A DNA stretch of 64,000 bases from Nemania diffusa (taxonomy: Eukaryota > Ascomycota > Sordariomycetes > Xylariales > Xylariaceae), in assembly GCA_038501195.1 (NCBI GenBank), contig JBBPUQ010000002.1, positions 2,480,001 through 2,544,000 on the forward strand, given 5' to 3'. The notes beneath the pieces are model-generated. The model searched no databases. It saw only the letters and a program-made list of their open reading frames with translations, and had not been told where the DNA came from. How positions within the stretch are numbered: position 1 is the stretch's first letter; each line of letters opens with the position of its first letter. The translations under genes were made by a program, and so were the position numbers. Below are positions 10,724 through 22,399 of this stretch, piece by piece.

Positions 10724-12411
10724 ATGGTTCAACGCCGCCTCGTCCAATATTGGATTCGGTCTCTCCCGGACTCGATCCCAGAAGACGCGTCAGACTACTG
10801 CTCTGAAGCAGCGCAATCGCAACAGCCCGAGCAATCTCCTGTAAAGTGTGCACAGTACCACAAGGTCTTGCAGGACAACAATTTCGTGCTTCCGTATCAC
10901 GCACCGCGAGGCACTCCGCCCATAACCGTAGAAGGCGAGGAAGGCATGGACCAAACGCCTCAAAGGGTACTACAAGGTAGCAAGCTAGTAGATGATATAC
11001 TTGGCGAAGGAGGACATGCTCAGTTAGTTAGATTCTGCGTCTTTGTTAACATACTTCGTCGTGACAGATTTTGATCTGACTCTAAAGCTAGTGATTTGAT
11101 TTTTGCACTCAGAATCCGGTTTATCTAACTAAGCTGTCTAGAAGGAAGCCCAAATCCAAGTTCGATAGCAAGCCGATAGCACCGCTTAAAGAGCGGAATA
11201 GCCTACTCTTTCTTGAGAAGCCGGTACACATCGAGTCGTTAAACCTAGCCTCTAAATTGCCTGAGGATGTGCGAGATCTATATAGGCGCATTCAGAGCGC
11301 CGCTGTCTACAAGGAAGCCATTCTGCCGCCTGAGATGCGCGAAGAGATCAACAAGATATTAGGTGATGAGGCTCGTGAAGTTAGTTTCCGCAAGCCTCTC
11401 GAGACGGCGGCGGACAAAACAGGCAGGGCGAAGGCGGCGGCTTGGCTGCTACATACCCATGTCTGTGAGATCTTGGAAGCAGCCAAGATAGCGGACTTGC
11501 AGAAACGCCACGAACGCGGTTGGAACACCCACGTTCATGGGGCGGTTCTCAACCTTGTCTTCACCTCGTTGCTATCCCGTGCAGGCTTCAGGCCTCAGCA
11601 GTCACGTCGTGTCGCGGCTCGATATGAGGCCGTCCAGACTGCCACTATCACCAAGGATAGTGCTCCGCACTGGAAAGACGGCGGCCCGGCCGTTACGGTG
11701 TCATCCACAAAGCAGAGTGCATATGATAGTTATGAGTACTATGAGGAGCTAGAACCCAATCCCGACCGTAGTCGCACTAACAAAGTTGACTATGTCGTAG
11801 TGTTGAGGAATGGTAAGTGTGTTTTTGTACTTGGGGAAGACAGAGCTGACACTCAAGTAGTGGACGACGAGCCTTTGCAGCAAGCAATTCGACGAGTGGC
11901 ATTTAACAACAAGACCGGGACAGGTTATGTGAACCAAACTGCCTATAATCCTATTTTTGATACCCCTATTGCTGTGTCTATCGCGACCAAAGAAGCTTCG
12001 TCAAACGACGACCCTATGCTACAGCTCGGTCTCTGGGTTGCGGCTTGGCACAAGCGGATATACGCTCTGCGACAGCGATCATTCCCATCGCCTCCCGTTA
12101 GTTGGCTCCCAGATAGCATGAGTATAGATCGCGACATACCACCACCTCTGCAATTGGTATCAGTTCCACTGATCCAAGCCGTGGGGCATGAGTGGAAGTT
12201 GTATTTTGCATGTGATTCTATCAGTTCGATTATTCTGTACGGCCCTGTAAGTCTAGGGTCAACGAGCAATATCTTGGACTTGTATTCGCTTGTCACTTGT
12301 CTGCTCCTTATTCAGGACTGGGTTGAGTCGACTTTTTACGAAGGGATGAGGACATGGTTCTTGCAAGAAGATAGTAGCAGGGACGTACAGGAAGGTGCCC
12401 GAGCTCAATAG
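10724..12411 (+). CDS. Fungal PD-(D/E)XK nuclease-like domain protein
   Basis: Member of the fungus-specific PD-(D/E)XK nuclease-like family, usually multicopy and of unknown role. Exon 1 starts at ATG 10724 (VQYWIRSLPDSIPED, the typical N-terminal helix). The second exon probably starts at 11113 after TGCACTCAG and runs to 12411. The donor is uncertain: GTTAGA at 11027 and GTAGAT at 10988 both keep phase 0. Together they give about 520-540 residues. The core domain includes WNTHVHGAVLNLV, KVDYVVVLRNGK, the core strand AVSIATKEA, LQLGLWVAAWHKRI, and the end segment DWVESTFYEGMRTWF. From memory the core strand in relatives reads I-S-I-E-T-K; here the Glu is Ala, so catalysis is doubtful. Alternative view: a decaying member, since the splice join is not clean. 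Confidence 0.75.
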
Positions 12412-13281
12412 TCTAGATAAATATATCGAGTTAAATAGTTTCCAGCTTCTAAATAGTTATCAGCTAGCATAAGTTTTATTGGTTGGTGATGTTGGTGAGC
12501 CTATGCTGTAGGGACTCGAACAAATGGCCCTAATAAATACCGGTAGCAGCAGTATTTATTATTTCATTTGAATATCCTCAACTCGGCAGTTTGAACCTGA
12601 GAACAGAGAGCGACATGGTAGGATTGGAAGCTGATCCAACTACTCGATCTCGTAACATAGACTAAGAATGTGTAAAATAAAACGGCTACTTTCTACTTAT
12701 TTCAGTAATTTACGGTAATACTCTGTACGTGTATTAGAAGTGATGCAAGTTTATTTCAAGTTGGCTTGTAGGAAAGCGGGTCTTGTTTAGGCTAGGCTAA
12801 AAGCAGCATGGCTCATGTACTCATATGTAGAATTCCAACAACTCCAATTGCTTAAACAACCGATCTAGAATGAATTTCTATGACGATGCAACATAGGTAC
12901 TCCATCCCATCAAAGCTCAATCCAACACCTTTGCAACGACATTATAACATTAAAACATGATAAATATAAACAACAAGATAGAAGTCATAACCAGTTTGGC
13001 AATAGGCTTGAGTTTGAGGGAGCGGGCGAGAATAGGAGTGAACAGTTGGGGTGGTCATTCATACCCCCCCATTTGACCGCCATATCTCGAGGAAAACCGA
13101 TGACGTAAGAGGGGCTGCGACTCGAGCCAAGCACAAACTTGGCGCTGTGCACACTCGGCATGGTGTGTAAGATAAGGCAGGTCATGTTGAGGCAGGCAGT
13201 GTGTCTCGCTCTGCTGCCGTAGTGCGCCATATTCAGTCGCATCTCTGCAGCCATCGATATGCTTTTGCGATGTGATGGCAC
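12412..13281. other. Intergenic spacer, mostly AT-rich
   Basis: 3' end of the nuclease-like gene and the downstream region of the small minus-strand gene. An open stretch on the minus strand at 12985-13281 directly follows that gene's stop codon and is best read as its 3' untranslated region. No other feature. Confidence 0.5.
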
Positions 13282-13542
13282 TCAGCGGTATCGTAGCTGG
13301 CTTGTTCGCTCGTATACCACCGGTCCGCTGGTTCGGTGGCTGCTAACGCTCACGCGCGGGTAGGTGACGCGCACGGGCGTCGACACACGCGTGGCGTGGT
13401 GGTGGTGGTGGCCATGGTGCTGGCGCACGGGGATGTACTCCTCGTGGTAGTAGTATTTGCGTGATGGCTCGGCGCGGAAACACATGTTGGCTGCTTCGGA
13501 GCGGTGGCAGACCCTGGTGACGGTAGTGGTGGTGTAAGGCAT
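13282..13542 (-). CDS. Small His/Tyr-rich basic protein, 86 residues
   Basis: Single-exon gene starting MPYTTTTVTRVCHRSEAANM, followed by a YYYHEEYIPVRQHHGHHHHH tract and a Val/Ser/Thr/Arg-rich tail ending in ERTSQLRYR. No signal peptide or membrane segment. I do not recognise a function. The clustered His could bind metal, but only the composition supports that. Support as a gene: an ATG start, non-random composition, and a G+C-rich block in an otherwise AT-rich neighbourhood. Small proteins of this general kind are widespread in Sordariomycetes, so this is a moderate call. Confidence 0.5.
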   Translation of the reverse strand: MPYTTTTVTRVCHRSEAANMCFRAEPSRKYYYHEEYIPVRQHHGHHHHHATRVSTPVRVTYPRVSVSSHRTSGPVVYERTSQLRYR

Positions 13543-15083
13543 TAAGAAAGACGAAGGTGTCTAAGTAGGTAGAAAGGTAGGATGGTTTAAATATGTAGGC
13601 TGGCAATGAGCAAATGCAGGCAGGCAGGCTTGTTATTGGTTGGATGCGAGGTCTGATCTGAGAGTCCAATAACGCTCATATCCGGAAAATCCAGATCCTT
13701 TTATCTCATGCCACCCAATGCCTGAGGCTCGATGGCCAGCTGAGGTTCCCCGTAGGCTCAGTGAGATCGGGACCCTGAACTGCCTGCCAAGCCGGGCGCA
13801 GACCCGGGATCAGTGAGGTGAGCCAAGGCCAGACCCAAGCGAACAAACTCCGCCCCCATCATTGTGTCCCGCTGATGTGGATAGTGCTTATTTTGTTTTG
13901 CGTAGGACGAATGACGATCTCGGCGTGAGCGCGAGGCCAATTGTCCTTGGATCCCTCGCTTGGACCCTGCGATGCCTTCTGCCAGGCTGAGACACGAGGC
14001 ACGATGCCGTCGAATTACGTTTTCTGCAGGACAAACACGATATCTCTGTTGAACACGAATGCAAATCGCCAAGTAGTCGCTGTAGCTAAGGAACGGGATG
14101 AGGTAGTTGGGCGGGCGAAACCTGTTTAACCTGTGTATAATAGTGTATAATGGACATGTATTAAGGTGCTCGGTGTCTCCTACGACGCCGACCCACCATC
14201 ACGAGCCTCTTACCTAGGTGTGTGTGCCAGCACACCTTTACGCGAAGGGAATTGTGTATCGTCCACATCCCTTCCGTGAAGTGTACTTTTGTCAGTGAGT
14301 CTTAGGATTGACAATTAGATAATCTTATGCGTAGGTAGTGTCAGTGGCGAGCTCTTTGTTTGTATACCATAATATAGCCTTGCTGTCCATCACGTTTCCC
14401 CCTTCTTACACACCACTCTAGGCAGAAGTTCAACATTGATATGATGACTGATCCGGTGAGATAGGTGGCCTCGAGCGTCTCTATCTACTATCTACCAACT
14501 TCCGGATAAGGCTGGCGTACTCTGGATCTACGGTAACACCGCGAGAAAATACACTGCAGACTCGCACTTATTTCTCCTACTTAAAAAAATCATACTATAT
14601 TAGGTACCTACCTAGTATGATGTCGCAACGACGTCAGCATGCATACCCCGCGCGCGTGCGGAAGTGCAATTCAGGCTCGACTTCTCGACGATGTGAACTA
14701 CCACGGCTTACTAGCCATTTATAAACTAGTTCACGGACTAATACCCTTGGTCCTCTGCGTATACTCAACAGTGACACTTTTCAATGATACTGCAATTTTC
14801 GTATAACAACAAGAGAAGCTTGGAATATCTCTAGAACCAGCAAGGTGGCAAAAGCCAGATGCAATTTTTACATTTAGTAGAGCAGGCAATCGCCAGGCAA
14901 CCCTATCTTGCTGGGGGTTATCTTCTACTAAACCCCTTGTATCAGCATATCTGGGGACATATACCCCAGTTTGGCGGACAGGTGACATATTAAGTCGTTT
15001 TCAGATCTCTCTACTAAGCGGTCCCTGCGTTCCATGTCCCATTTTATATTCCTACAAGAACGTCTAGAAATCTTTTGGTATCA
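13543..15083. other. Intergenic spacer
   Basis: About 1.5 kb without a supportable gene. It includes TACCTAGG-type words (about 14212 and 14600-14615), a run of seven As at 14583 and several short open frames with no recognisable protein pattern. Confidence 0.5.
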
Positions 15084-16684
15084 TCATTTCGCTGAGAAGC
15101 TCACATCCAGCTTTGAGAGCAGCCACATGCCCACAAACATCGCCACCGTGCTTGTGAAAATGACTACTGGCTTGCGTAGAGCGGCGGCGGTCGAGTACTC
15201 GTAGGACACGAGTAGTTCACGATCCCGCAGTTCATCCACCAAGTTCTGCGCCTTGATTGTGAGCACAGTTCGACCAACCGTGTCCAGATATGTTCTCACG
15301 AGATCGACACTATGACTAGTAATCGATGACTCAGGGGCCGTAGTGTAGAATTTGACGTTCCTGTCAAGTCGTCAGCATTGCCAGTTTAGAAACTCGGTGA
15401 CTCAGACACTTACTCTGCGCCCTCCGGCAAAATGACGCGGACGTCGACATGCTCGTACTCAACACCCTCAGCCTGCTTAGGTCCCTCAATAAGGGGTATG
15501 TTCAGTAGGAACTTTCCGCCCGACTTCTTAAGAAAGTTGTTCGAGTCGGCGTTCCAGCCGACCGTGAATGGGTATTTCCATCCACCAAAGATAGGGTATC
15601 GGGGCTTGAGCTCGAGAACAGCCTCCCGCTTTGAGACACGGAAGCGGGATGTTGACACGTTGCCAATGACATCCGTGAAATAGGCATCCTTACTTCCAGC
15701 CCCAAGAATGAACTTCATCTCCTTTAGAGCAAATGTTTGGGGGCTGAAATATTGGGATTGGGCCCACTTAACACGACTGAACTGAGAAGACAGGTTGGCG
15801 CCATAATGCAGGAGCGTGTATCTTTCCTCAAAGGCAACATTTCCTCCCCAATGGCTCACTTCAACGTCGCGCTCAAGCTGTGACACGTGGGTCACGGGCT
15901 TGTTAAACTCGTACCGCACGTTAACAGGCGAGCTTGCGCCAGCTGGCACCTCTGGGAAGGGACCGTAAGTAAGCTTAGATCCTTGCTTAACGGGGAACTC
16001 CTTTGTCTCCCCATTTCCTGCGATCTTGGTGTATTCTGGGACGTCCGGGGAAGGCAGCTTTACTTCTGTCTTCTGCTTCAGCGTGGGATATGCCGAGGGG
16101 CAATAGGCAGAGAAAGAGTACAAGAGGTATTGCTTGTCTCCTTGCGCAATCGATGCTGGTAATGGCTTCAGGGCATTTAGGTGGTAAAACGAGATGCCGA
16201 GGGTCTGCTGGCCGTTGGATGGGAGAGGAGAGGGCAATTTGATGCGGTAGAACTGTATGTCACTGCCAAGTTTACTGTTAGCCGGAAGCTCGACTAAAAT
16301 GGCAACACGATTTAGCTTATAATGCATGACTTACCTCAGCGGATCAAACTCAACCACCTCTACAGCGAAGTTTCCAGCGTCAGAGTTCTTCCTATCCTTG
16401 ACCTCAAGGCCCCCGACCTTCTGGATCTGATTGCTTGTGAAGGGTAGGAAGTATTCATCCTGAGGCTCTGGGGAGAGGTTCTCGATTAATACGTTTATAG
16501 ACTCCTTTACATAGTTTTTCTCTAGTGAGATAATGTGCACTAGATTGGCATTCTTGAAGACCTGCGGCGGCGTGAATGTGGAGGGAAGGGCAACCTTGGA
16601 CGAGGCTGATCTAGCAGCAGTGGTATCGGCACAGGCTGTGGAAAGTAGGGAAAGACTCGCAGCCACAATGGCAGTGAACTTCAT
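15084..16684 (-). CDS. OST1: Oligosaccharyltransferase subunit OST1 (ribophorin I)
   Basis: Subunit of the ER oligosaccharyltransferase that transfers the lipid-linked glycan to Asn-X-Ser/Thr. Three exons, 16335..16684, 15414..16262 and 15084..15360, encode 491 residues. The N-terminus MKFTAIVAASLSLLSTACA is a cleavable signal peptide, followed by a long luminal region with family wording: FKNANLVHIISLEKNYVKE, YFLPFTSNQ, SDIQFYRIKLPSPLP, RYEFNKPVTHVSQLERDVEVSHWGGN, PRYPIFGGWKYPFTVGWN and VRVILPEGAENV. A single C-terminal membrane helix (PVVIFTSTVAMFVGMWLL) is followed by a very short tail. The splice joins (phases 2 and 2) restore FDPLSDIQFYR and EGAENVKFYTTAP. The ATG at 16684 is chosen because it puts the signal peptide first; the frame extends upstream but without a sensible protein. 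Confidence 0.95.
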
Positions 16685-17726
16685 GGTGAAGAGATACCGA
16701 GTGGAGCGCTCATCAATTGAGCAGCTCCGCAGTGGCGCATAAGATCCTGTATGGAGAGAAAGGGAAAGAAAAAAGGAGGAAGTTGGGCAAACGGTGGTAT
16801 ACTGGGAATAGCCCTCTTGTGTTTGGTTGTTGATGTTGTCTTGGCTTTCGGAATAGCTAGTGTACACCTCTCCAAAAGTTACAGCTTACGTTGCTCAATG
16901 CGCCCGAGGTAGGACCCTGTCGTTTCAATTTGGCATTACCCAAGGTACGTACCTGTAGCTAGATCGCCTACATTATGTCTCCACTGTACAGAGTATTACC
17001 TGTCTAGCTCTATCTAGATTTCGGAACTGAGGAAATAATTGATCCGGTGGGCGATGCAGGCTAGATAGAATACAGTTAGCACGTTTAACCCCACACTTGA
17101 TGAGGCCTCATAGTGAAGTTAATCATTATTAAGCTCTGTAATTGGTCGTGAAGTGCGCTGTAAATCATCAAGGTTAACTCTCGCAAGCAATCTGTCTAGG
17201 ATCCTCCCGGTAGTCGATACTATCTGATTGCCTCCAGATTGATCGAAACAAAGCGCATACATAGGAGTTCGCCAAGAAGCTATTATGTCTGACTCGGAGA
17301 ATGAACCGCGCTCGAAAACCCGCATGTTCAAGTCATTATTGTAAGAACTAGAAGTTAAGGCAACCTTGTAATGAGCCACATAAGTCTAACGGTTTACGCA
17401 GTAAAGCGGGATTCTCCAAAGGCAAAAAAGAACTTGTCAAAGGAAAACTTCACTTTGAACATGCCCTGGGCTTGTGAGCAAACTCCTCAACCTGTGAACT
17501 CTAGGAGTTCTTGAAGTGATATATTAAAATTTTCCGCAAGAGGCCATCAGCCCAATGTAATCCCCCCAGGTAAGCCGGGCACGGTCGCTGAAAACCGCGT
17601 TGTAGTTATCGGAGTAAGCAACCCTCGAAGTCATTCCCTTCTCATTTTAGCGACAGTTTAAAGATAAAGGCTTCCTTTTGTACTAGGATTCTGCTGTATC
17701 TGTAAACTCTCACAATTACGCTCAAA
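16685..17726. other. Divergent promoter region
   Basis: Shared upstream region of OST1 (leftward) and the small plus-strand gene at 17727. It contains an AAGGTACGTACCT palindromic word at about 16942. No gene seen. Confidence 0.5.
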
Positions 17727-18437
17727 ATGGCAATAGTTAACTCTGGGTCTTGGCAGTGGCATCCCGTTCCTGGTGGAGGATGGCTGGCCCAGACAGGGCT
17801 CGGTCAGCTTGTCTCCAAGAAGATACATAACTATCCTGATCCCACTCAGCATTGGGCTATACTTGTTGGCGATTACTGTCATCAGCTTTGGATGGTTTGT
17901 TACGCACATTCTCGCTTGTGAGTCGTACCTATTGCTTACGAACTGTAGGATGAAAATCTAGATATCATCTACACCAATGGTGAGAGAGCTGACAACGAGT
18001 GGACTGTCTATGAGGTTGGCAAGACCAAGCTCAACGACGAGGCCTTGAGACAGGCTGGTGAGTTTGTAATCCGCTTGAATAATTAATGTTCCTGAAAGAG
18101 TGGTCAGTTAACATAAACTTGTTTGCATATAGGCGAAATGGTCATACACAACATGAGCAAAAAACAAAAGGGTTACAATCTCATTACCAACAACTGCCAG
18201 AACTTTGCCTTGAACATGTTGGATACCATCCAAATTGGCAAACAGAGAGAGTTCGGTACAGCGTTGGCCATCTTTCAAAGGGCAACTGGCAAGGGCCTTG
18301 TCAGCGATTTGTTTCTTGATAACTTACCTGAGGTAGATGAGCAGGACGAAAAGCCTCCCGACGAGATAGTACAGCATGCTTCCCAAGTCATGGACGAAAA
18401 TACCACAAAGCTGGACACTCATGAGTCGCTTCATTGA
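17727..18437 (+). CDS. Papain-fold-like (PPPDE/LRAT-type) small protein
   Basis: Three exons, 17727..17894, 17949..18057 and 18133..18437, encode 193 residues. The pattern HWAILVGDYCHQLW, then EWTVYEVGKTKLNDEAL, then YNLITNNCQNFALNML resembles circularly permuted papain-fold families (PPPDE, LRAT, NlpC/P60-like). In these a His near the N-terminus and a Cys in an N-C-x-x-F motif form the active site. Here the candidates are the His of QHWAIL and the Cys of NNCQNF. By analogy it could be a peptidase, deubiquitinase-like or acyltransferase enzyme; the substrate is unknown. The first donor is GTTTGT, a less common form, chosen because it gives an open join (LWMDENLDIIY). The C-terminus is acidic and probably disordered. 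No signal peptide or membrane segment. Confidence 0.68.
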
Positions 18438-19966
18438 TTACCATGAAGTTTCTATACCGGCACGCAATTAACTGTACACACCATGCAAGTCCATGGCGAA
18501 CGAGGATTTGCCTAGGGGTAAGCTAGTCGATGAATATGTGCTGGGGAGCATACCGATACTTCTCATTTTCTTATCTTCGAACCCTAACAACATCTAGTTA
18601 GGATAATATATGAGCGCAATTCTACAGTCATATGCCGAGAACAATACTTGGCCCCCCTTTAATATCTGTCTGCTTTAATAAAAGTCATCACAAATTTATC
18701 GCTCTTTAATGATGTGGAAAGAAAATGGCTGATTCGTGTCAAATAGTAAAAGGGGCTGCTTTAATATTTATTGCGTGCGCGGCTGTAATCAACGCCGGCG
18801 AGCTGAAGAAAACATAAAAGATCAGGAAACCTAATCATAGTAGATACTATCTTAATAGTATGTGAGGTACCTAAGGTTGTTATGTGTGATTGCTTGGCTG
18901 CATTAAAAGGGGGGAGCGTTCTCTGTGGCGATAGGGACTTGACAATAAGTAACAGTCCTAAATTGGACTGTGGTCAGTAGAAGCAAACAAAGAATACTGC
19001 CCAATGTGAAACGCATCCAGAATAAATAATCATTTGGCACAACCGTTGTTGTTCTAGCTAGAACGTGCCCCTAAAATGAGGCCCTTGGCATGAAGTAGGG
19101 AAAATCGTATGATGTTAGGAATAATTAATTGATTCCCTTTCATTATATATTTGTAGCCGAAGATGATTTTAATTTCTTTTATTCGGAAGCTGTCTAAGGC
19201 TGTCGTGTTTTGTAGCAACCTGAACATGCTCAGGTGGTGGTAATATTGGACATTAAAATCTCGGGTTTGCCTATCGAGCAGTAAACAGTGGACACACCGC
19301 TGTTCAGGCCCACTTCGAATACCCAGCTTTGCTCCTTGCCCGGGGTTGAGTCGGTCCTCTATTTGTATTGCACACAACTCGGGAGCGTGATGCTATTGTG
19401 TAATAGTGTTATTTGACAATGTTACCTATTTCTGGTGCTAGTAATACAGTACAATAATTTCCCTGGTTAAGTACTGAAATGTTACCTCCTAGATACCTAG
19501 ATAGTTTAATACTGTAGATATGACTGTATAGCACTGTATTAGTGCGCTAATAGCCTACAAAAGGTCACTGAACGTAACTTAATTAGGAAGTTTCAGTGGG
19601 CCATGACAGCAAATCGACCCATGGGGGGTATGGAGGGGCATCGGGATGTTAGGAGCACAAGTTCTGCCCCTCACCCACCTAGAGCTTGCTCGCGGTGGAA
19701 ATACCCGCAAAGTCAGCATTGTCCCTCTTTGTTTTTCTGTCGTGACGCCCAAACGAGCTTGCAGCTGAGTAAGGACCCCTTCAGCTGACCCGAACTCTTT
19801 TCTTGACCTGCTGGTTGGTCCGTCGCTTGCTGTTTATCTATCTATTATTCTGTATCAACACCCTCTTCACTACTCCTGCTCTGCAGCTTGAGGCTCATCT
19901 AAGTTGCCTTTATAGAACATCGCTTCACGTCAATATAAATCTCCTGTTATATAAAGTACCGTCAGA
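18438..19966. other. Intergenic spacer and hexokinase upstream region
   Basis: No gene seen. The distal part (18440-19560) is AT-rich. The proximal 400 bases before the hexokinase ATG are pyrimidine-rich and contain several AGGGG/CCCCT words (about 19634, 19668 and 19769), which match the core of stress-response elements; short words like this also occur by chance. Confidence 0.45.
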
Positions 19967-22243
19967 ATGGTTGGGTTAGGACCTCGAAAGCCTCCGTCCC
20001 GAAAGGGTATGTATATCCCCTACTTTTATTCTTTATTTGTCTCAGCAGTGGTACACAAAGCTCTCACATGAGGCAACAAACATTCGCAATTGGTATTCTC
20101 GGGTTGCACACGGCCAAACACCAGTGACATACATATACCATGCCTCCTTCCCAGTATTTTGCCAGTTGGGCTCCTGTTTGCGTGCAATCTTGTCGAGATA
20201 AAGATTTCCCCGTCATTGACCTCGAATGGAGCTTCCATTTACCTTCCCTTGAACCCTTACTACAATACAAGTCTTTTGAGCTTGCTGCCGCCTGTCTTCC
20301 TACCCATATATCCTAATTATGGAATCTCCGAATAATCATAACGGCAAGCTACCTCTTTACCTAGTTACCTATGCACCCGTTGTCGACTCCTTTATACCTT
20401 AAGCTACAGTTTAATGTCCTCACCTGATTACTTTTATTCCAAAACAAACCACTTAGCCAGTCACCTCTATTATTTATATTATGGAATATGGACAACAGTG
20501 GGCAATGTTTTCAAATCTGATTGTTTAACTGGTCCTTTTCACGTTTTGGTCCCTTTACCCATTGATTACTAACAAGTTATTTTTAATAGGATCCATGGCC
20601 GATCTACCCAAGGATCTCTTGTCGGAGATCAAGAGCCTAGAGGAGGCCTTCAGCATTGATACTGCAAAGCTCAAGCAGATCACGAAGCATTTCGTGTCTG
20701 AGCTCGAGAAAGGTATGTGGCACCTGGTGCCTGGTAGCTAGACACAACTAACACATATAGGCTTGAGTGTGGAGGGAGGCAGTATTGTAGGTCTTCTTAA
20801 GACTGACTATAAGCCAAGTTGATAACTAATTCGGAGCCACTAGCCCATGAATCCTACTTGGGTTATGGATTTCCCCGATGGATACGAAACTGGCACATAT
20901 CTTGCTCTGGACATGGGTGGCACCAACCTGCGTGTCTGTGAGATTACTCTGACCAATAACAAATCAGAGTTCGACATTACCCAGTCTAAATACCGCATGC
21001 CGGAGGAGCTCAAGACAGGTGACTCGGAGGAACTTTGGGAGTACATAGCCGACTGTTTGCAGCAGTTTATTGAGACCCAGCGATCTGACAGAGGACCAAT
21101 CGAAGGGAAGATTCCTCTAGGTTTCACCTTCTCTTATCCTGCGACACAAAACTATATCGACGAAGGTATTCTTCAACGATGGACGAAAGGATTTGATATT
21201 TCCGGTGTAGAGGGCCAGAATGTTGTGCCCATGCTTGACGCTGCTCTTGCACGACGCGTAGGTTTACGCCAGCTTGCGATCCTGCCCATATACTAACGTC
21301 TAACTAGGGTGTGCCAATTGTGGTTTCTGCATTGGTTAATGACACCACCGGAACACTGATTGCCTCAGCCTACACCGATCCCAAGATGAAGATCGGATGT
21401 ATTTTCGGAACCGGATGCAACGCTGCGTATATGGAACACTGTGGCTCTATTCCCAAGCTAGCGCATATGAATCTGCCGGCCGATATGCCCATGGCCATTA
21501 ACTGCGAATGGGGTGCCTTCGACAATGAACACAAGATACTTCCTCGCACGAAGTATGACATCATTATCGACAAAGAATCTCCACGCCCGGGCCAGCAAGC
21601 TTTCGAAAAGTGCATTGCAGGGCTCTACTTGGGCGAGATTTTCCGTCTGATCATGGTGGACCTACACGACAACAAAGATATTCACATCTTCGAAGGCCAG
21701 GACATTAAGCACCTGCGGAAGCCGTACACACTAGACGCATCTTTCCTATCTACCATTGAAGAGTTCGTTTTTCTCCCACGTACTTGCTAGCGACCTAAGA
21801 TTGTGCTAACAACGCCTAGTGACCCCTTTGAGAACTTGCAGGAGACTGCCGACCTATTCAAGGAGAAGCTTCAGCTGGTCTGCACTTCGCCGGAACTTGA
21901 ACTGATCCGCCGAGCGGCTGAATTGATCGGCACCCGCGCTGCTCGTCTCTCTGCCTGCGGTGTTGCGGCCATCTGCACCAAGAAGAACCTGCAGCCCTGC
22001 CACGTTGGCGCGGACGGCTCTGTCTTCAACAAATACCCCCATTTCAAAGCCCGAGGCGCTCTAGCTCTGCGAGAGATTCTTGATTGGCCTGCTAAGTCTA
22101 GCGCAAAGGAGGAGGATCCGGTGGAGATTTTAGCTGCCGAAGACGGTAGTGGTGTCGGTGCTGCATTAATTGCTGCCCTGACGCTGAAGAGAGTCTCCAA
22201 GGGCAATATTGCTGGTATCCTTCACCCGGAGAACTTCAAGTGA
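19967..22243 (+). CDS. Hexokinase
   Basis: Cytosolic ATP-dependent hexose kinase, the first step of glycolysis. Six exons: 19967..20006, 20590..20712, 20761..20786, 20844..21257, 21308..21762 and 21820..22243; 493 residues. The 583-nt first intron follows only 13 codons (MVGLGPRKPPSRK), and exon 3 is just 26 nt. Motifs: LALDMGGTNLRV (phosphate 1), LGFTFSYPATQ (sugar-binding), VNDTTGTLIA (with the catalytic Asp), IFGTGCNAAYME and NCEWGAFD (sugar contacts), then EDDPFENLQETADLF and LIGTRAARLSACGVAAI. The fifth intron uses a GTTCGT donor. Full length for the family. The N-terminus matches the typical Sordariomycete hexokinase rather than glucokinase. Its stop is 156 bases from the convergent RMT2 stop. 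Confidence 0.95.
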
Positions 22244-22399
22244 AGAGGGGGTATTGTAAGTCTTGTATAAGGGGATTGATGATATTTGTATCCTGCCATG
22301 ATATGTCCGATAGAACTGATAGACATAGAGAGTGCGGTCATCGCGACGCATAAAAACCATCATGTACAGCTGTATCGTTATTATTGACTGTCTTCTACT

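Noticed and set aside
12985..13281. 98-codon minus-strand frame
   Set aside because: Begins directly after the stop of the small His-rich gene and has no protein-like motif; likely 3' untranslated sequence.
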